Shown: positions 50,917-59,975, counted from the first letter of the stretch. The stretch is 64,000 bases of DNA from UBA1413 sp964552955 (GCA_964552955.1 CAZKIU010000015.1:13381-77380); one strand, 5' to 3'. Notes: generated from the sequence alone by a model not told the origin. A program made the numbers and translations.

Positions 50917-51537
50917 TCAGTTAAAGACGATATCAGCCGGAATATCAAAGCGGCCGGCAGGCATCTCCGCGTTCTCGGTAAGCGTGACGGCTTCCATAAC
51001 CATACGGGAAGTCGCCATTTCAAGTTCCATTTTCAGGGGAATACCCTTGTAAACCCAATAATCCCCCTTTATGTTAAACTCCTTATTGTCGACCGAATAG
51101 CGGATACACTCCCTCTCCAGGAAGGTCTCCTTGCCCTGTTCCTTCAGGTTCCAAGCTTTAATCACCTCATCGGAGAGCTGGCTGAAATTGAGCTGACTGG
51201 AACCCGCCAGGGCCGGCGCCTTGAAACCGGTTTTCATTTTGGGATCGAAATTCCACGTCTGCCCTTCTTTGGTCACACTCAGATTACGGGTGGTGGTCCC
51301 CATGACATCCATGGTAGTTTCCGTCGCCTCCATCTGACCATGATCATCAAACCAGAGGGTTTGGGAGGCCCCGAAGCCCATCATGTCGGACTTGTACTCA
51401 ACAATGGCCGACTTCAACTCATACTTTCCATTGATTTCACTCTTGGCTGCAGTCTCCTCCTTACCGGCAGGAGCAGGTTTTCGGTTGCAGGAAATCACCA
51501 CCAGCGCGAGGAGAATTCCCATCAGTGTTGCTCTCAT
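50917..51537 (-). CDS. Hypothetical lipoprotein
   Basis: 206 residues; lipobox Cys17 (LALVVISC). The mature part is beta-rich (GKYELKSAIVEYKSDMMGFGASQTLWFDDHGQMEATETTM...; DYWVYKGIPLKMELEMATSRMVMEAVTL) and resembles small LolA/LppX-like barrels or DUF4412-type proteins, which also end by reporting metal or lipid salts. I cannot name the family. The gene is single; an A/T-rich stretch precedes it without a clear TAnnTTTG box. Confidence 0.65.
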   Translation of the reverse strand: MRATLMGILLALVVISCNRKPAPAGKEETAAKSEINGKYELKSAIVEYKSDMMGFGASQTLWFDDHGQMEATETTMDVMGTTTRNLSVTKEGQTWNFDPKMKTGFKAPALAGSSQLNFSQLSDEVIKAWNLKEQGKETFLERECIRYSVDNKEFNIKGDYWVYKGIPLKMELEMATSRMVMEAVTLTENAEMPAGRFDIPADIVFN

Positions 51538-51660
51538 TAGAAATGTTATTTGGTTAATTATTATGTAAATATAAATAAAATCTCAATTCCGGCGTCTGAC
51601 TCCATTTTTCACTTGTATAATTGTTTGTTAATGACTTGCTCTTCAGTTGTATATCGATAT

Positions 51661-51757
51661 GAAGCCAGTTTATGCGCTTCATGCCCGTGGAAGTCGCATG
51701 GAGCAAATATACATGTCCTTTTGTGGTCGGAGCACCATGCGACTTTCATGGGTTTTT
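51661..51757 (+). ncRNA. Candidate structured RNA ending in a 19-bp hairpin and T run
   Basis: GCCCGTGGAAGTCGCATGG (51683-51701) pairs with 51735-51753 over 19 bp (16 Watson-Crick, 3 G-T), with a 33-nt loop, and TTTTT at 51753-51757. Upstream arms GAAGC (51661-51665) / GCTTC (51676-51680) and ATGCG (51672-51676) / CGCAT (51695-51699) could form competing folds. No coding gene follows on the plus strand. A small RNA or a mobile-element remnant are both possible. Confidence 0.35.
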
Positions 51758-51894
51758 CGGTGATCTCAAGAAATACACCCTATGGGAACCCTGTTTCCCG
51801 GGAGGGAAGATAAGGCCAGGGGATGAACAGGCAGCAGGGCCAGGCTGAACTAGTAGAGAACGCCTCATTCCAAAGGGGGACACGTTGTTGAGAA

Positions 51895-51929
51895 GGAAGC
51901 CGGGCCAGGCTGAGCCGGTCCCGGCTTCC
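51895..51929 (-). terminator. Hairpin after the aldo/keto reductase operon
   Basis: GGAAGCCGGG (51895-51904) pairs with CCCGGCTTCC (51920-51929), 8 nt past the stop of the last gene of the minus-strand operon; CTTCTC follows on that strand. A likely end of the five-gene transcript. Confidence 0.6.
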
Positions 51930-51936
51930 GGAGGGG

Positions 51937-52920
51937 TCATTTCAGGATGGTTTCGATGATGTTAAGTTCCTCATCGGAGAAAACGAGGTTCCGCAGGCAT
52001 TCCACATTGGAATCAAGTTGGCTGACGGAGCTGGCACCGATCAGCACGGAGGTAATCCGGTGGTTGCGGAGGATCCAGGCCAGGGCCATCTGGGCCAGGG
52101 ACTGGCCTCTCTCCAGGGCCAGGGCATTGAGTTTTTTCACCTTTTCGAGGGCGGGTTCCACCTGGCCGGGCTGGAGGAAGCCCCAAGCTTTGGCGGCACG
52201 CGATCCTTCGGGAATACCCTGGAGGTAACGGTCGGTGAGTAGCCCCTGTGCCAGTGGAGAAAAGGGAATGCAACCGATGCCTTCCTCTTCCAGCACATCG
52301 AGGAGTTCTGCTTCCACCCACCTTTCGAACATGGAATACTTAGGCTGATGGATCAGACAGGGGGTTCCCAGGTCCCACAGAATGGACGCGGCCTCCCGGG
52401 TCTTTTCCGCTGAGTAGTTGGAGAGCCCTGCATAAAGGGCTTTTCCTGAACGTACGGCCTGGTCGAGGGCCATCATGGTCTCCTCCAGGGGCGTGTCAGG
52501 ATCGGGCCGGTGCGAATAGAAGATGTCGACATAGTCGAGGCCCATGCGGCGCAGGCTCTGGTCGAGACTCGAGAGCAGATACTTGCGGCTGCCCCACTCC
52601 CCATAGGGCCCGGGCCACATCTGGTAACCCGCCTTGGTGGAGATGATCAGTTCGTCACGGTAGGGCAGGAAATCCTGCTTCAGCAATCGACCGAAATTCT
52701 CTTCTGCGGAACCCGGAGGGGGACCATAATTGTTGGCCAGGTCGAAATGGGTGATACCCCTATCAAAAGCCCTGCGCAACAGAGCCCTCCCATTCTCCAG
52801 GACATCCACTCCTCCGAAATTATGCCACAACCCCAGCGATACGGCAGGCAGCTTTAACCCCCAGTTGCCGCAACGGTTGTAGGTCATGGAGGCATATCTT
52901 TCTTCATTGGCCTTGTACAT
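51937..52920 (-). CDS. Aldo/keto reductase (YghZ-like)
   Basis: 327 residues. NADPH-dependent (beta/alpha)8 reductase; the catalytic Asp-Tyr-Lys-His set is visible in FDLANNYG, STKAGYQMWPGPYG and FYSHRPD, and the coenzyme loop in SVLIGASSVSQLDSNV. The STKAGYQMWPGPYGEWGSRKYL stretch is typical of the L-glyceraldehyde-3-phosphate reductase/YghZ branch. Last gene of the operon starting at 56933; it may reduce an aldehyde or keto sugar formed by the neighbouring enzymes. Confidence 0.9.
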   Translation of the reverse strand: MYKANEERYASMTYNRCGNWGLKLPAVSLGLWHNFGGVDVLENGRALLRRAFDRGITHFDLANNYGPPPGSAEENFGRLLKQDFLPYRDELIISTKAGYQMWPGPYGEWGSRKYLLSSLDQSLRRMGLDYVDIFYSHRPDPDTPLEETMMALDQAVRSGKALYAGLSNYSAEKTREAASILWDLGTPCLIHQPKYSMFERWVEAELLDVLEEEGIGCIPFSPLAQGLLTDRYLQGIPEGSRAAKAWGFLQPGQVEPALEKVKKLNALALERGQSLAQMALAWILRNHRITSVLIGASSVSQLDSNVECLRNLVFSDEELNIIETILK

Positions 52921-52946
52921 CTCTTTAATATTTAAGAATTAAGGGT

Positions 52947-54266
52947 TCAAAGGGTGGGGAGCTTCCACGGCAGGCGGTAGACAGGCGTCAGTAAGGCATT
53001 GGCTTCGGCATCGTTGACAAACCGGTGTTTGTCGTTGTCCCAGTAGAGGCGGCGCCCGGTTTTTAAGGCGATGTTTCCCAGATGGCAGACGCGGGCCGTA
53101 TTGGCGGCCACCCCGACCGACGTGGCAGGGATCCTGCTTTTATCCTTTATGCAGGCGACAAAATCCACCAGGTGGTTCTCGAGGCCCTTGCCGCTGGCCG
53201 GCTGGAGGTCCACCCTTTCCATCTGGGGCTTGCCACTGAGCACTTCGGGGATCACCTCCCAGCCATTGCGGTCGACGACCAGGGTACCGTTGTTCCCTAC
53301 GAAACCCACACCGTGGCTGCGGCCGTAATACCCGCCGTTGATGCCGATCCCATGATCCCAGAGCAGGGTGAAGCCGTCGAAGTCATAGAGGGCCTGCTGA
53401 GTGTCGGGGGTTTCGGTGGCATCGTCAGGATAAGCAAACTTGCCTCCCATGGCCATGACAGAACGGGGAGCCTGCACGTTCATTCCGAAGAGGGCATAAT
53501 CAATGATATGAACGCCCCAGTCGGTCATCATCCCCCCGGCATAATCCCAGAACCAGCGGAAGGTGAAGTGGAACCTGTTGGGATTGAAAGGCCGCAAGGG
53601 TGCAGGACCCAGCCAGAAGTCATAATCGACACCGGGGGGTGGTGCTCCGTCGGGCTTCACCGGCACCGACGACATCCATCCCTGGTAGGACCAGGTGCGC
53701 ACCGTCCTGATTTTGCCCAGGGCCCCCGATCGGACGAACTTCACGGCCTCCTGCCAGTGTGGATCACTCCGCTGCCACTGCCCCACCTGAACCGTCACCC
53801 CGTACCTTTGGGCGGCCCGCTCCATGATGTCGATCTCCTCAATCGAGTTGGCCAGCGGCTTCTCACAATAAATGGCTTTCCCCTCCTGGGCAGCATAGAC
53901 AAAAGGCAAACAATGCCAATGGTCGGGAGTACCTATGATGATGACATCTAAATCCTTATCTTCTATTAACTTCCGGAAATCCTTATAGCTCCGGGGCCGG
54001 TATCCCTGTAGTTTTTCAACTTCAGCCAACCGTTCCTCCAGCACATTTTCATCCACGTCGCAGATGGCTCCACAGGCGGTTCCCGGGATCCTGAGAAAGG
54101 CCCGCAGGTCGGTCATCCCCATCCCTTTGGCCCCGATCAGCCCGCAGACCAGCCTTTCATTAGCCCCACGCAGGTTGGCATACAGCCTGGAGGAGATTCC
54201 GCTGGCCATTCCGATACCGGCAGTGGCCAGAACGGTTTTCTGAATAAAACTTCTCCTGTTTGTCAT
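52947..54266 (-). CDS. Tat-exported Gfo/Idh/MocA family oxidoreductase
   Basis: 439 residues. The N-terminus NRRSFIQKTVLATAGIGMA is a twin-arginine signal, so the protein is exported folded with its NAD(P) cofactor. The Rossmann domain has GLIGAKGMGMTDLRAF and the family motif CEKPLANSIEE; the C-terminal domain has WFWDYAGGMMTDWGVHIIDYALF. Exported members oxidise sugars or glycosides, often at C3. Tat components TatC (12792) and TatA (63603) are in the window. 11 nt separate it from the hotdog gene upstream. Confidence 0.92.
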   Translation of the reverse strand: MTNRRSFIQKTVLATAGIGMASGISSRLYANLRGANERLVCGLIGAKGMGMTDLRAFLRIPGTACGAICDVDENVLEERLAEVEKLQGYRPRSYKDFRKLIEDKDLDVIIIGTPDHWHCLPFVYAAQEGKAIYCEKPLANSIEEIDIMERAAQRYGVTVQVGQWQRSDPHWQEAVKFVRSGALGKIRTVRTWSYQGWMSSVPVKPDGAPPPGVDYDFWLGPAPLRPFNPNRFHFTFRWFWDYAGGMMTDWGVHIIDYALFGMNVQAPRSVMAMGGKFAYPDDATETPDTQQALYDFDGFTLLWDHGIGINGGYYGRSHGVGFVGNNGTLVVDRNGWEVIPEVLSGKPQMERVDLQPASGKGLENHLVDFVACIKDKSRIPATSVGVAANTARVCHLGNIALKTGRRLYWDNDKHRFVNDAEANALLTPVYRLPWKLPTL

Positions 54267-54277
54267 CGCATAAATTG

Positions 54278-54697
54278 TTAAGATTCGAAAGTCAAAATTT
54301 CACTTTTCCGATATGCCGTTCCCTTGAAATGGGCGATCAACTCCCCGGCCTCACTCACTATTTCTACAAGATAGGTGGCCAATCTATTGTGCAGGGAGAT
54401 TTCCCTGGCCACTGCGGTAAGCGTTCCGGAATTTACCCCCTTAAAAAACGATATCTCAGCTTCGATGGCCAAGGCAACCTTACCATGTGCGTTAGAGGCC
54501 ACCGCAAAGGTAAAATCAGCGAGGGTGAACAAAGCCCCTCCATGCAACACACCTACGCTGTTCATGTGTTCAGGGAGTATTTTCATCCGGCATTTGGCAT
54601 AACCAGCCGATGCCTCGATCAATTTAATTCCGGCATTTCTGGCAAAAATATCTTTGTCAAACTGCTTAAGAAATTTGGAAACATCAGCATTTCCCAT
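54278..54697 (-). CDS. PaaI-type hotdog thioesterase
   Basis: 139 residues with the hotdog signature VGVLHGGALFTLADFTFAVASN and a beta-strand pair (LAIEAEISFFKGVNSGTLTAVARE) typical of PaaI/YbgC-like acyl-CoA thioesterases. The catalytic Asp/Glu equivalent may be in the TLADF stretch. It is packed into a sugar-oxidoreductase operon, starting 2 nt after the TIM-barrel gene, which is an unusual partner. Substrate unknown. Confidence 0.88.
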   Translation of the reverse strand: MGNADVSKFLKQFDKDIFARNAGIKLIEASAGYAKCRMKILPEHMNSVGVLHGGALFTLADFTFAVASNAHGKVALAIEAEISFFKGVNSGTLTAVAREISLHNRLATYLVEIVSEAGELIAHFKGTAYRKSEILTFES

Positions 54698-54699
54698 AT

Positions 54700-55698
54700 C
54701 TATTCGTTTTTCTTCATCGCATCATCAAACCTTACCTTCGAAGGCTCGAAGTCGGAATAACGGACGAATTCGCACGATTCGGCCGCGCCAGCCTCCCGGT
54801 CCATGCCGCTGTCTTCCCATTCCACCGAAAGAGGTCCCTGGTAGCCGATGTCGTTGAGGGCGCGGATGATATTCTCGAAGTCAATTTTTCCGCGGCCCAG
54901 GCTCCTGAAATTCCAGTAGCGCCGGTTGTCTCCGAACTCCATGTGCCCCCCGAAGACGCCCACCGTCATCGGAAGGTCGCTCCAATAGACATCCTTCATG
55001 TGGACATGGTAGATCCGGTCGGGAAACTCATAGACGAAGCGGACATAATCGACGCCCTGGTAGCCGAAATGGCTGGGGTCGAAATTGAAGCCAAAGGCGG
55101 GGTGGTAGTTGACGGCCTGGAGGGCAAGGCGGGCCGTATGGATGTCAAACGCTATTTCGGTCGGGTGCACCTCCAGGGCAAACCTGACGCCCAGTTTCTG
55201 GTATTCATCGAGGATGGGCATAAAACGGCGTGCGAAATCCTCATAACCCCGTTGGATCATGTCAGGGGGAACGGCCGGAAAGGAATAGAGCAGGTGCCAG
55301 ATGGGGCTTCCCGTAAAACCGACAATGGTATCGATGCCCAGCCGGTGGGCCACCCGGCCTGTTTCTATCAGTTCCTGTGCAGCCCGCTGCCGCACCCCTT
55401 CAGGATCTCCATCGCCCCACACATAAGCGGGAAGAATCGCCTTATGCCGCTCATCAATCGGGTCACAGACGCACTGGCCCACGAGGTGGGTGGAGATGGT
55501 GAACAGCTGAAGACCATGGTGGCTGAGAAGGGCCTTTTTGGCATCGCAGTAGGCCTGATCGGCCTTGTCGATCTCCACGTGATCGCCCCAGCAGCATAGT
55601 TCCAGGCCATCATAGCCGAAAGATTTGGCCTTGCGGCACATGACTTCCAGGGGCAGGTCGGCCCACTGTCCGGTGTAAAGAGTTACTGGTCGGGACAT
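54700..55698 (-). CDS. Sugar phosphate isomerase/epimerase family protein (xylose-isomerase-like TIM barrel)
   Basis: 332 residues. AP-endonuclease-2-like barrel with probable metal ligands in FALEVHPTEIAFD (Glu), FNFDPSHFGYQG (Asp, His), YHVHMKDVYW (His) and LSVEWEDSGMD (Glu). No signal peptide. Such proteins act as isomerases, epimerases or 3-keto-sugar lyases beside Gfo/Idh enzymes. It follows the cytosolic Gfo/Idh gene after 74 bp. Confidence 0.9.
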   Translation of the reverse strand: MSRPVTLYTGQWADLPLEVMCRKAKSFGYDGLELCCWGDHVEIDKADQAYCDAKKALLSHHGLQLFTISTHLVGQCVCDPIDERHKAILPAYVWGDGDPEGVRQRAAQELIETGRVAHRLGIDTIVGFTGSPIWHLLYSFPAVPPDMIQRGYEDFARRFMPILDEYQKLGVRFALEVHPTEIAFDIHTARLALQAVNYHPAFGFNFDPSHFGYQGVDYVRFVYEFPDRIYHVHMKDVYWSDLPMTVGVFGGHMEFGDNRRYWNFRSLGRGKIDFENIIRALNDIGYQGPLSVEWEDSGMDREAGAAESCEFVRYSDFEPSKVRFDDAMKKNE

Positions 55699-55772
55699 AT
55701 AGTTTCAATTAGCGGTTAGAGTTTCTTAACAGGTCAGGACTGCATCACGATATTCGATCATCCCAGAGCCTC

Positions 55773-56933
55773 TTAACTTATTTTCAGCCATTTTGGCGCG
55801 TCACTGCTGCCTGCTTTGACCACGGTATCGATGAATTGCATGCCTCTGACGCCTTCGTCGGCTCCCGGGAAGTCGAGCCATTCGGGCCGGGGCGCGGTGC
55901 CGTCGAGGCGTGCCATCAGGGTAAGGGCAAAATTACGATAAATATTGGCGAAGGCTTCCAGGTAGCCTTCGGGGTGGCCCCCCGGGGTACGGGTATTGGC
56001 AGCAGCCACACCCCCCATGAAACAGGTGCCGGTACGGTACACCTCCATAGGCCTGTCGAGCCACTTCAAGATCAGCGTGTTGGGGTCCTGCTGGGCCCAT
56101 TCGAGCCCTCCCTTTTCACCGTAGACCCTGATCTTCAAAGCGTTCTCCTCACCCGCAGCAATCTGCGAGGCCATCAGCACGCCACTCGCCCCATTGTCAA
56201 AGCGGAGCAGGGCTGCCCCGTCATCATCCAGAAGCCGGCCGGGAACAAACGTCCTCAGGTCGGCACAGAGTTCCGTGGTCTTCAAACCGGTGATGTATTC
56301 AGCCAGGTGATGGGCATGGGTGCCTATATCACCCATACAGCCGGCCTTCCCCGACCTGCTGGGGTCGGTACGCCATGAGGCCTGTATATTCCCGCGATCC
56401 TCCACCTTCTCGGAGAGCCACCCCTGGGGATACTCCACGTAAACCTTCCTGATCTGCCCCAGCATCCCTTGTGAAACCATCTCCCGGGCCTGCTTCACCG
56501 CCGGGTAACCCGCATAGGTGTGGGTCAGCGCCAGCAATAATCCACTCTCCCTGACCTTCGCCCTGAGCTGTAAGGCTTCTTCCAGCGTAAACGTAAAAGG
56601 CTTGTCCAGAACAACATGAAATCCCTTTTCCAGAGCCATCATGGCCGGACCGAAATGAACATGGTTGGGGGTTACAATGGAAACAAAATCCATTCTTTCC
56701 CCCTCCGGAAGGGCCGCCTCCTTATCGATCATCTCCTGCCAGGTCATGTACACCCTGTTCTTCGGGAGAAAAAGGCTTTTCCCTGTGGAAAAAGAGACCT
56801 CCGGATGGCTGCTGAAACAACCGCAGACCAGCTCTACCCGGCCATCCATGATGGCCGCGAGGCGGTGGATGGCCCCTATAAACGCATTCAGACCACCACC
56901 GATCATTCCCATTCTTAGTTTCCGGTTCATCAT
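55773..56933 (-). CDS. Cytosolic Gfo/Idh/MocA family oxidoreductase
   Basis: 386 residues, first gene of the operon. Rossmann motif MGMIGGGLNAFIGAIHR and the catalytic-Lys motif VVLDKPFTFTLEEAL are present, with a C-terminal alpha/beta domain (MGDIGTHAHHLAEYITGL). No signal. It probably oxidises or reduces a sugar in the cytosol with NAD(P). The exported relative in the same operon suggests two consecutive redox steps on one sugar in two compartments (inference). Confidence 0.92.
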   Translation of the reverse strand: MMNRKLRMGMIGGGLNAFIGAIHRLAAIMDGRVELVCGCFSSHPEVSFSTGKSLFLPKNRVYMTWQEMIDKEAALPEGERMDFVSIVTPNHVHFGPAMMALEKGFHVVLDKPFTFTLEEALQLRAKVRESGLLLALTHTYAGYPAVKQAREMVSQGMLGQIRKVYVEYPQGWLSEKVEDRGNIQASWRTDPSRSGKAGCMGDIGTHAHHLAEYITGLKTTELCADLRTFVPGRLLDDDGAALLRFDNGASGVLMASQIAAGEENALKIRVYGEKGGLEWAQQDPNTLILKWLDRPMEVYRTGTCFMGGVAAANTRTPGGHPEGYLEAFANIYRNFALTLMARLDGTAPRPEWLDFPGADEGVRGMQFIDTVVKAGSSDAPKWLKIS

Positions 56934-57091
56934 GTCAGGATTTTTTAATCAGAAAACTCCTAAAAATAACACTCTTTTGGTTACCCATCGCCTTATTGGC
57001 CTACTTAATTGTGCATGGAGCCTGGAAATAGAGTGCTGCCACAATGGGCCGTTCTGCCCGGATGAATCAAATAAAAAAGAAAATAATGCTA

Positions 57092-57547
57092 TCACTCAGG
57101 ATGATAGCCTTCATCCTCGTGCAGAAAGGGAAGATGGGAAGCTTCCACGGCCAGTTGGTCACAACGCTCATTGAGGGGGTTCTCATTGTGCCCTTTGATC
57201 CACACAAATCTGACCTGGTGTTTCTTATATACTTCCAGGAAACGGAGCCACAGATCGGGGTTTTTCTTCCCTTTAAAGCGTTTGTTCAGCCAGTTGAACA
57301 CCCACCCTTTGTTGACCGCATCGGCCACATAACGTGAATCGGTATAGATGGTGACCCGTGATCCTTCGATCCGGAGGGCTTCCAGGGCTACGATGACCGC
57401 CAGGAGTTCCATCCTGTTATTGGTCGTCAGCCGGTAGCCAGCCGAGAGCTCCTTCCGGAGGTTCCCCGAGAGGAGCACGGCTCCATAACCTCCGGGTCCA
57501 GGGTTTCCACGGGCCGCCCCGTCGGTATATATGGTTATTTCAGGCAT
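57092..57547 (-). CDS. rnhA: Ribonuclease HI
   Basis: 151 residues. Degrades the RNA strand of RNA-DNA hybrids. Catalytic residues are in IYTDGAARGNPGPGGYG (Asp), NNRMELLAV (Glu), IYTDSRYV (Asp) and CDQLAVEA (Asp), with a basic handle region (WLNKRFKGKKNPDLW). Length fits type 1 enzymes. Confidence 0.96.
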   Translation of the reverse strand: MPEITIYTDGAARGNPGPGGYGAVLLSGNLRKELSAGYRLTTNNRMELLAVIVALEALRIEGSRVTIYTDSRYVADAVNKGWVFNWLNKRFKGKKNPDLWLRFLEVYKKHQVRFVWIKGHNENPLNERCDQLAVEASHLPFLHEDEGYHPE

Positions 57548-57585
57548 GTCGTACTATTACGGGCCCCCACACAGAGGCTTCCCCG

Positions 57586-57593
57586 CAAAGATA
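57586..57593 (-). promoter_or_regulatory. -7 promoter element for rnhA
   Basis: The minus strand reads TATCTTTG (TAnnTTTG), 38 nt before the rnhA ATG at 57547. Confidence 0.6.
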
Positions 57594-57656
57594 TAAAAGT
57601 GCCGGGGATCGTTCAGGCTACTGCGATCTAAAAGCAGCCGGAACATAGACGGCGCT

Positions 57657-57698
57657 AAAAAAAGCAGGTACCGGGGGGTGTTATTCCCGGTACCTGCT
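57657..57698 (-). terminator. Intrinsic terminator of the S46 peptidase gene
   Basis: AGCAGGTACCGGG (57663-57675) pairs exactly with CCCGGTACCTGCT (57686-57698), loop 10 nt; on the minus strand the stem is followed by seven T (57663-57657). Canonical form, 130 nt after the gene's stop. Confidence 0.93.
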
Positions 57699-57827
57699 GA
57701 CCCGCCGGCAAGCTATTTTTCCACCGGCAGTAATTATCTGGTAATCCAGAAAGTCGCGCAGTAGCAGCTGACTGGCGGCACTCCAGATGGCCCGTCAGTC
57801 ACCACCCCGCAGGATGCCCCCGGGAAA

Positions 57828-59975
57828 CTAATCCACCAGGGTCATTTCATCAATCAGATGAGTCGCTCCCGCATATTTGTCGACAACCCAGAGGACAAAA
57901 CGGATGTCCACGCTGATGGTCCGTTGCAGCCCGGGTTCGAAGGCAATGTCACCACTCATGGCTTCCCAGTTGCCATCGAAGGCAATCCCGATGAGTTCTC
58001 CATTGGCATTGAGGACAGGACTGCCCGAGTTGCCGCCGGTGATATCGTTGTTGCTGATGAAGCAAGTTTCCAGTTCGCCGTTTTTGCTGGCATAACGACC
58101 GAAATCACGGGCCTGGATCAACTGTTTCATCCGTGCCGGAACATCAAATTCATCATCTCCGGGGATCTCCTTCTCGAGGTAACCCTGTACTGTGGTGGTC
58201 TCCTTGTAGAGCACCCCGTCGCGGGGCTGATAACTGCCCACCGTACCATATGTCAGGCGCATGGTGGAATTGGCATCGGGATAAAAGGTCTTCCCGGCAT
58301 GCATCTCCATCAGTCCGGCCAACAGCAGGTGACGCCCCTCCTCCAGCTGGAGGGCGTATTTCTCATTCTCGGAACCTATCTTGCGCATCATGTCGAAAAT
58401 CTCTCCCGAAGCCTGGAAGGCCATATCCTTGTCGAGAACCTTTTTCGATGGATTTTTCAGAAAGGCCTCCATTTTGGCCTGGTCACTGAAGAGGGTGCCG
58501 GCAAACATCTTGGCCGCATATTTGGCATAATCGCCTTTGAATTTTGATTTGATCGTGTTATAGAAGGGAGGGTAGTACTTCGGGTCAACCCTGTCGGCAT
58601 AGAGTTTAAGCAGGGTAGCGGCCAGTTTCTGGTCGGTAGCGGCATCATAGTCCTTGAAGAATCCCTGAGCCATCTCCCGGAGGTTATCAGCGGCCTGCTT
58701 TATCTTATCGCCGTTTTCGGCGGGTTTCTCCAACAGGTTGTAAAAGGCGCGGGCCCGGTATGCCGTCAGAAAAATCTCAGGCCCCTGCAACAACGCCTCA
58801 GTGAGGTAGTTCTGTGCCACATCATCACCGGTCTCCAGGTAGGCCCCGTTGATCATTTCCAGGGCCTTCCCGTATTTGGCCTTTCTGGCCTGATCCTGGT
58901 TGACCCATTGGGTGAAAGCCTCCTCTTCAGCCTTTTTCCTTTCAATCACATTCAGATTGTCCAGACCGGTATTCTGACCAATGCTATACTTGTAGTAATT
59001 GGAGCTTCCGGCATGCTTGCTGGCATACTGAATCCTGGCTTTCTGGCTGGATTCCATGTATTTGCCGATGATGTCGAGTTTCTTCTCCCTGACATCAATA
59101 CGGGTTTTATTGGTGATATCCATGGTGGCCTGAACCTCGGTGGAGGTACGATAACGGATGGTACGACCGGGATAACCCATGACCATGGCATAATCCCCAT
59201 CTTTGACGCCCTTCAGGGAAATAGGGAAGTAGTGACGGGGATGGTAGGGTACATTCTCTTTGGCATAAGGGGCAGGTTTTCCATCGGGCGCACAATAAAC
59301 CCTGTAAATCGAGAAGTCGGCGGTATGACGGGGCCACATCCAGTTGTCGGTATCGCCGCCGAACTTACCCAGCGCTTGCGGGGGTGCACCCACCAGACGG
59401 ACATCACGGAAGGTCTCATAAACAAAGAGGAAGTAACGGTTCGACTCAAGGAGGCTGGTCACCTGGGCCTGGTAGTGGGTATCCCCAATGGCTTCATTTT
59501 CAATCTTAGCGGCTGCCGTGATCACGGCCTTCTGGCGATCGGCAAAACTCATGTCAGCGGTCACCTGGGCCAATACCTTGTCGGTCACATCCTCGGCACG
59601 AACCAGGAAGCGGGCAATCTTGGAAGGGTTGGGAAGCTCCTCCTCCCGGCTCTTCGCCCAGAAACCATCGCGCAGGTAATCATGCTCCACGGTCGAATGG
59701 CGCTGGATGTCACCAAAAGCACAATGGTGGTTGGTCAGCATCAACCCGTCGGGAGAGATCATCTCTGCCGTACAACCCCCGATATGCGCCACGGCATCCT
59801 TGAGGCTACTATGGTTGATACTGTAGATATCTTCTGCGGAAAGCTTCAATCCTTTGGCCTGCATATCTCCGATATTCAACTTATGGATCAGCGCGGGCAA
59901 CCACATGCCCTCATCCGCCTTTGCAGGTGCCCCCAAAAAAGCCACCAGCACAAAAAGAATAAAAATCTTCCTCAT
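57828..59975 (-). CDS. S46 family dipeptidyl-peptidase, DPP7 type
   Basis: 715 residues; signal peptide (FILFVLVAFLGAPAKA). Serine peptidase that releases dipeptides from the N-terminus of peptides in the periplasm. His84 is in TNHHCAFGD and Ser650 in TGGNSGSPVL; the Asp is near FGGDTDNWMWPRHTADF. In this family the residue 18 after the serine sets the P1 choice: Arg in DPP11 (Asp/Glu), Gly in DPP7 (hydrophobic). Here it is Gly668 (FDGNWEAMSGD), so DPP7-like. It suggests peptide use as food. Confidence 0.92.
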   Translation of the reverse strand: MRKIFILFVLVAFLGAPAKADEGMWLPALIHKLNIGDMQAKGLKLSAEDIYSINHSSLKDAVAHIGGCTAEMISPDGLMLTNHHCAFGDIQRHSTVEHDYLRDGFWAKSREEELPNPSKIARFLVRAEDVTDKVLAQVTADMSFADRQKAVITAAAKIENEAIGDTHYQAQVTSLLESNRYFLFVYETFRDVRLVGAPPQALGKFGGDTDNWMWPRHTADFSIYRVYCAPDGKPAPYAKENVPYHPRHYFPISLKGVKDGDYAMVMGYPGRTIRYRTSTEVQATMDITNKTRIDVREKKLDIIGKYMESSQKARIQYASKHAGSSNYYKYSIGQNTGLDNLNVIERKKAEEEAFTQWVNQDQARKAKYGKALEMINGAYLETGDDVAQNYLTEALLQGPEIFLTAYRARAFYNLLEKPAENGDKIKQAADNLREMAQGFFKDYDAATDQKLAATLLKLYADRVDPKYYPPFYNTIKSKFKGDYAKYAAKMFAGTLFSDQAKMEAFLKNPSKKVLDKDMAFQASGEIFDMMRKIGSENEKYALQLEEGRHLLLAGLMEMHAGKTFYPDANSTMRLTYGTVGSYQPRDGVLYKETTTVQGYLEKEIPGDDEFDVPARMKQLIQARDFGRYASKNGELETCFISNNDITGGNSGSPVLNANGELIGIAFDGNWEAMSGDIAFEPGLQRTISVDIRFVLWVVDKYAGATHLIDEMTLVD

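Larger units (their letters stand above)
51538..51936. other. 399-bp intergenic region with two hairpins
   Basis: No supported gene. An 87-codon plus-strand frame (51550-51813) has Cys-rich, low-likelihood sequence and crosses the long hairpin, so I do not call it. The region holds the 19-bp hairpin at 51683-51753, the GC hairpin at 51895-51929, and two copies of GGCCAGGCTGA (51838-51848 and 51903-51913). Confidence 0.6.

Noticed and set aside
51683..51753. Ends of a miniature inverted-repeat transposon
   Set aside because: No target-site duplication is visible and the G-T pairs would not be expected in DNA inverted repeats, though a decayed copy cannot be ruled out.
51550..51813. 87-codon plus-strand open frame
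   Set aside because: It has no family-like features, crosses the 19-bp hairpin, and no ribosome-binding site or promoter is clear.
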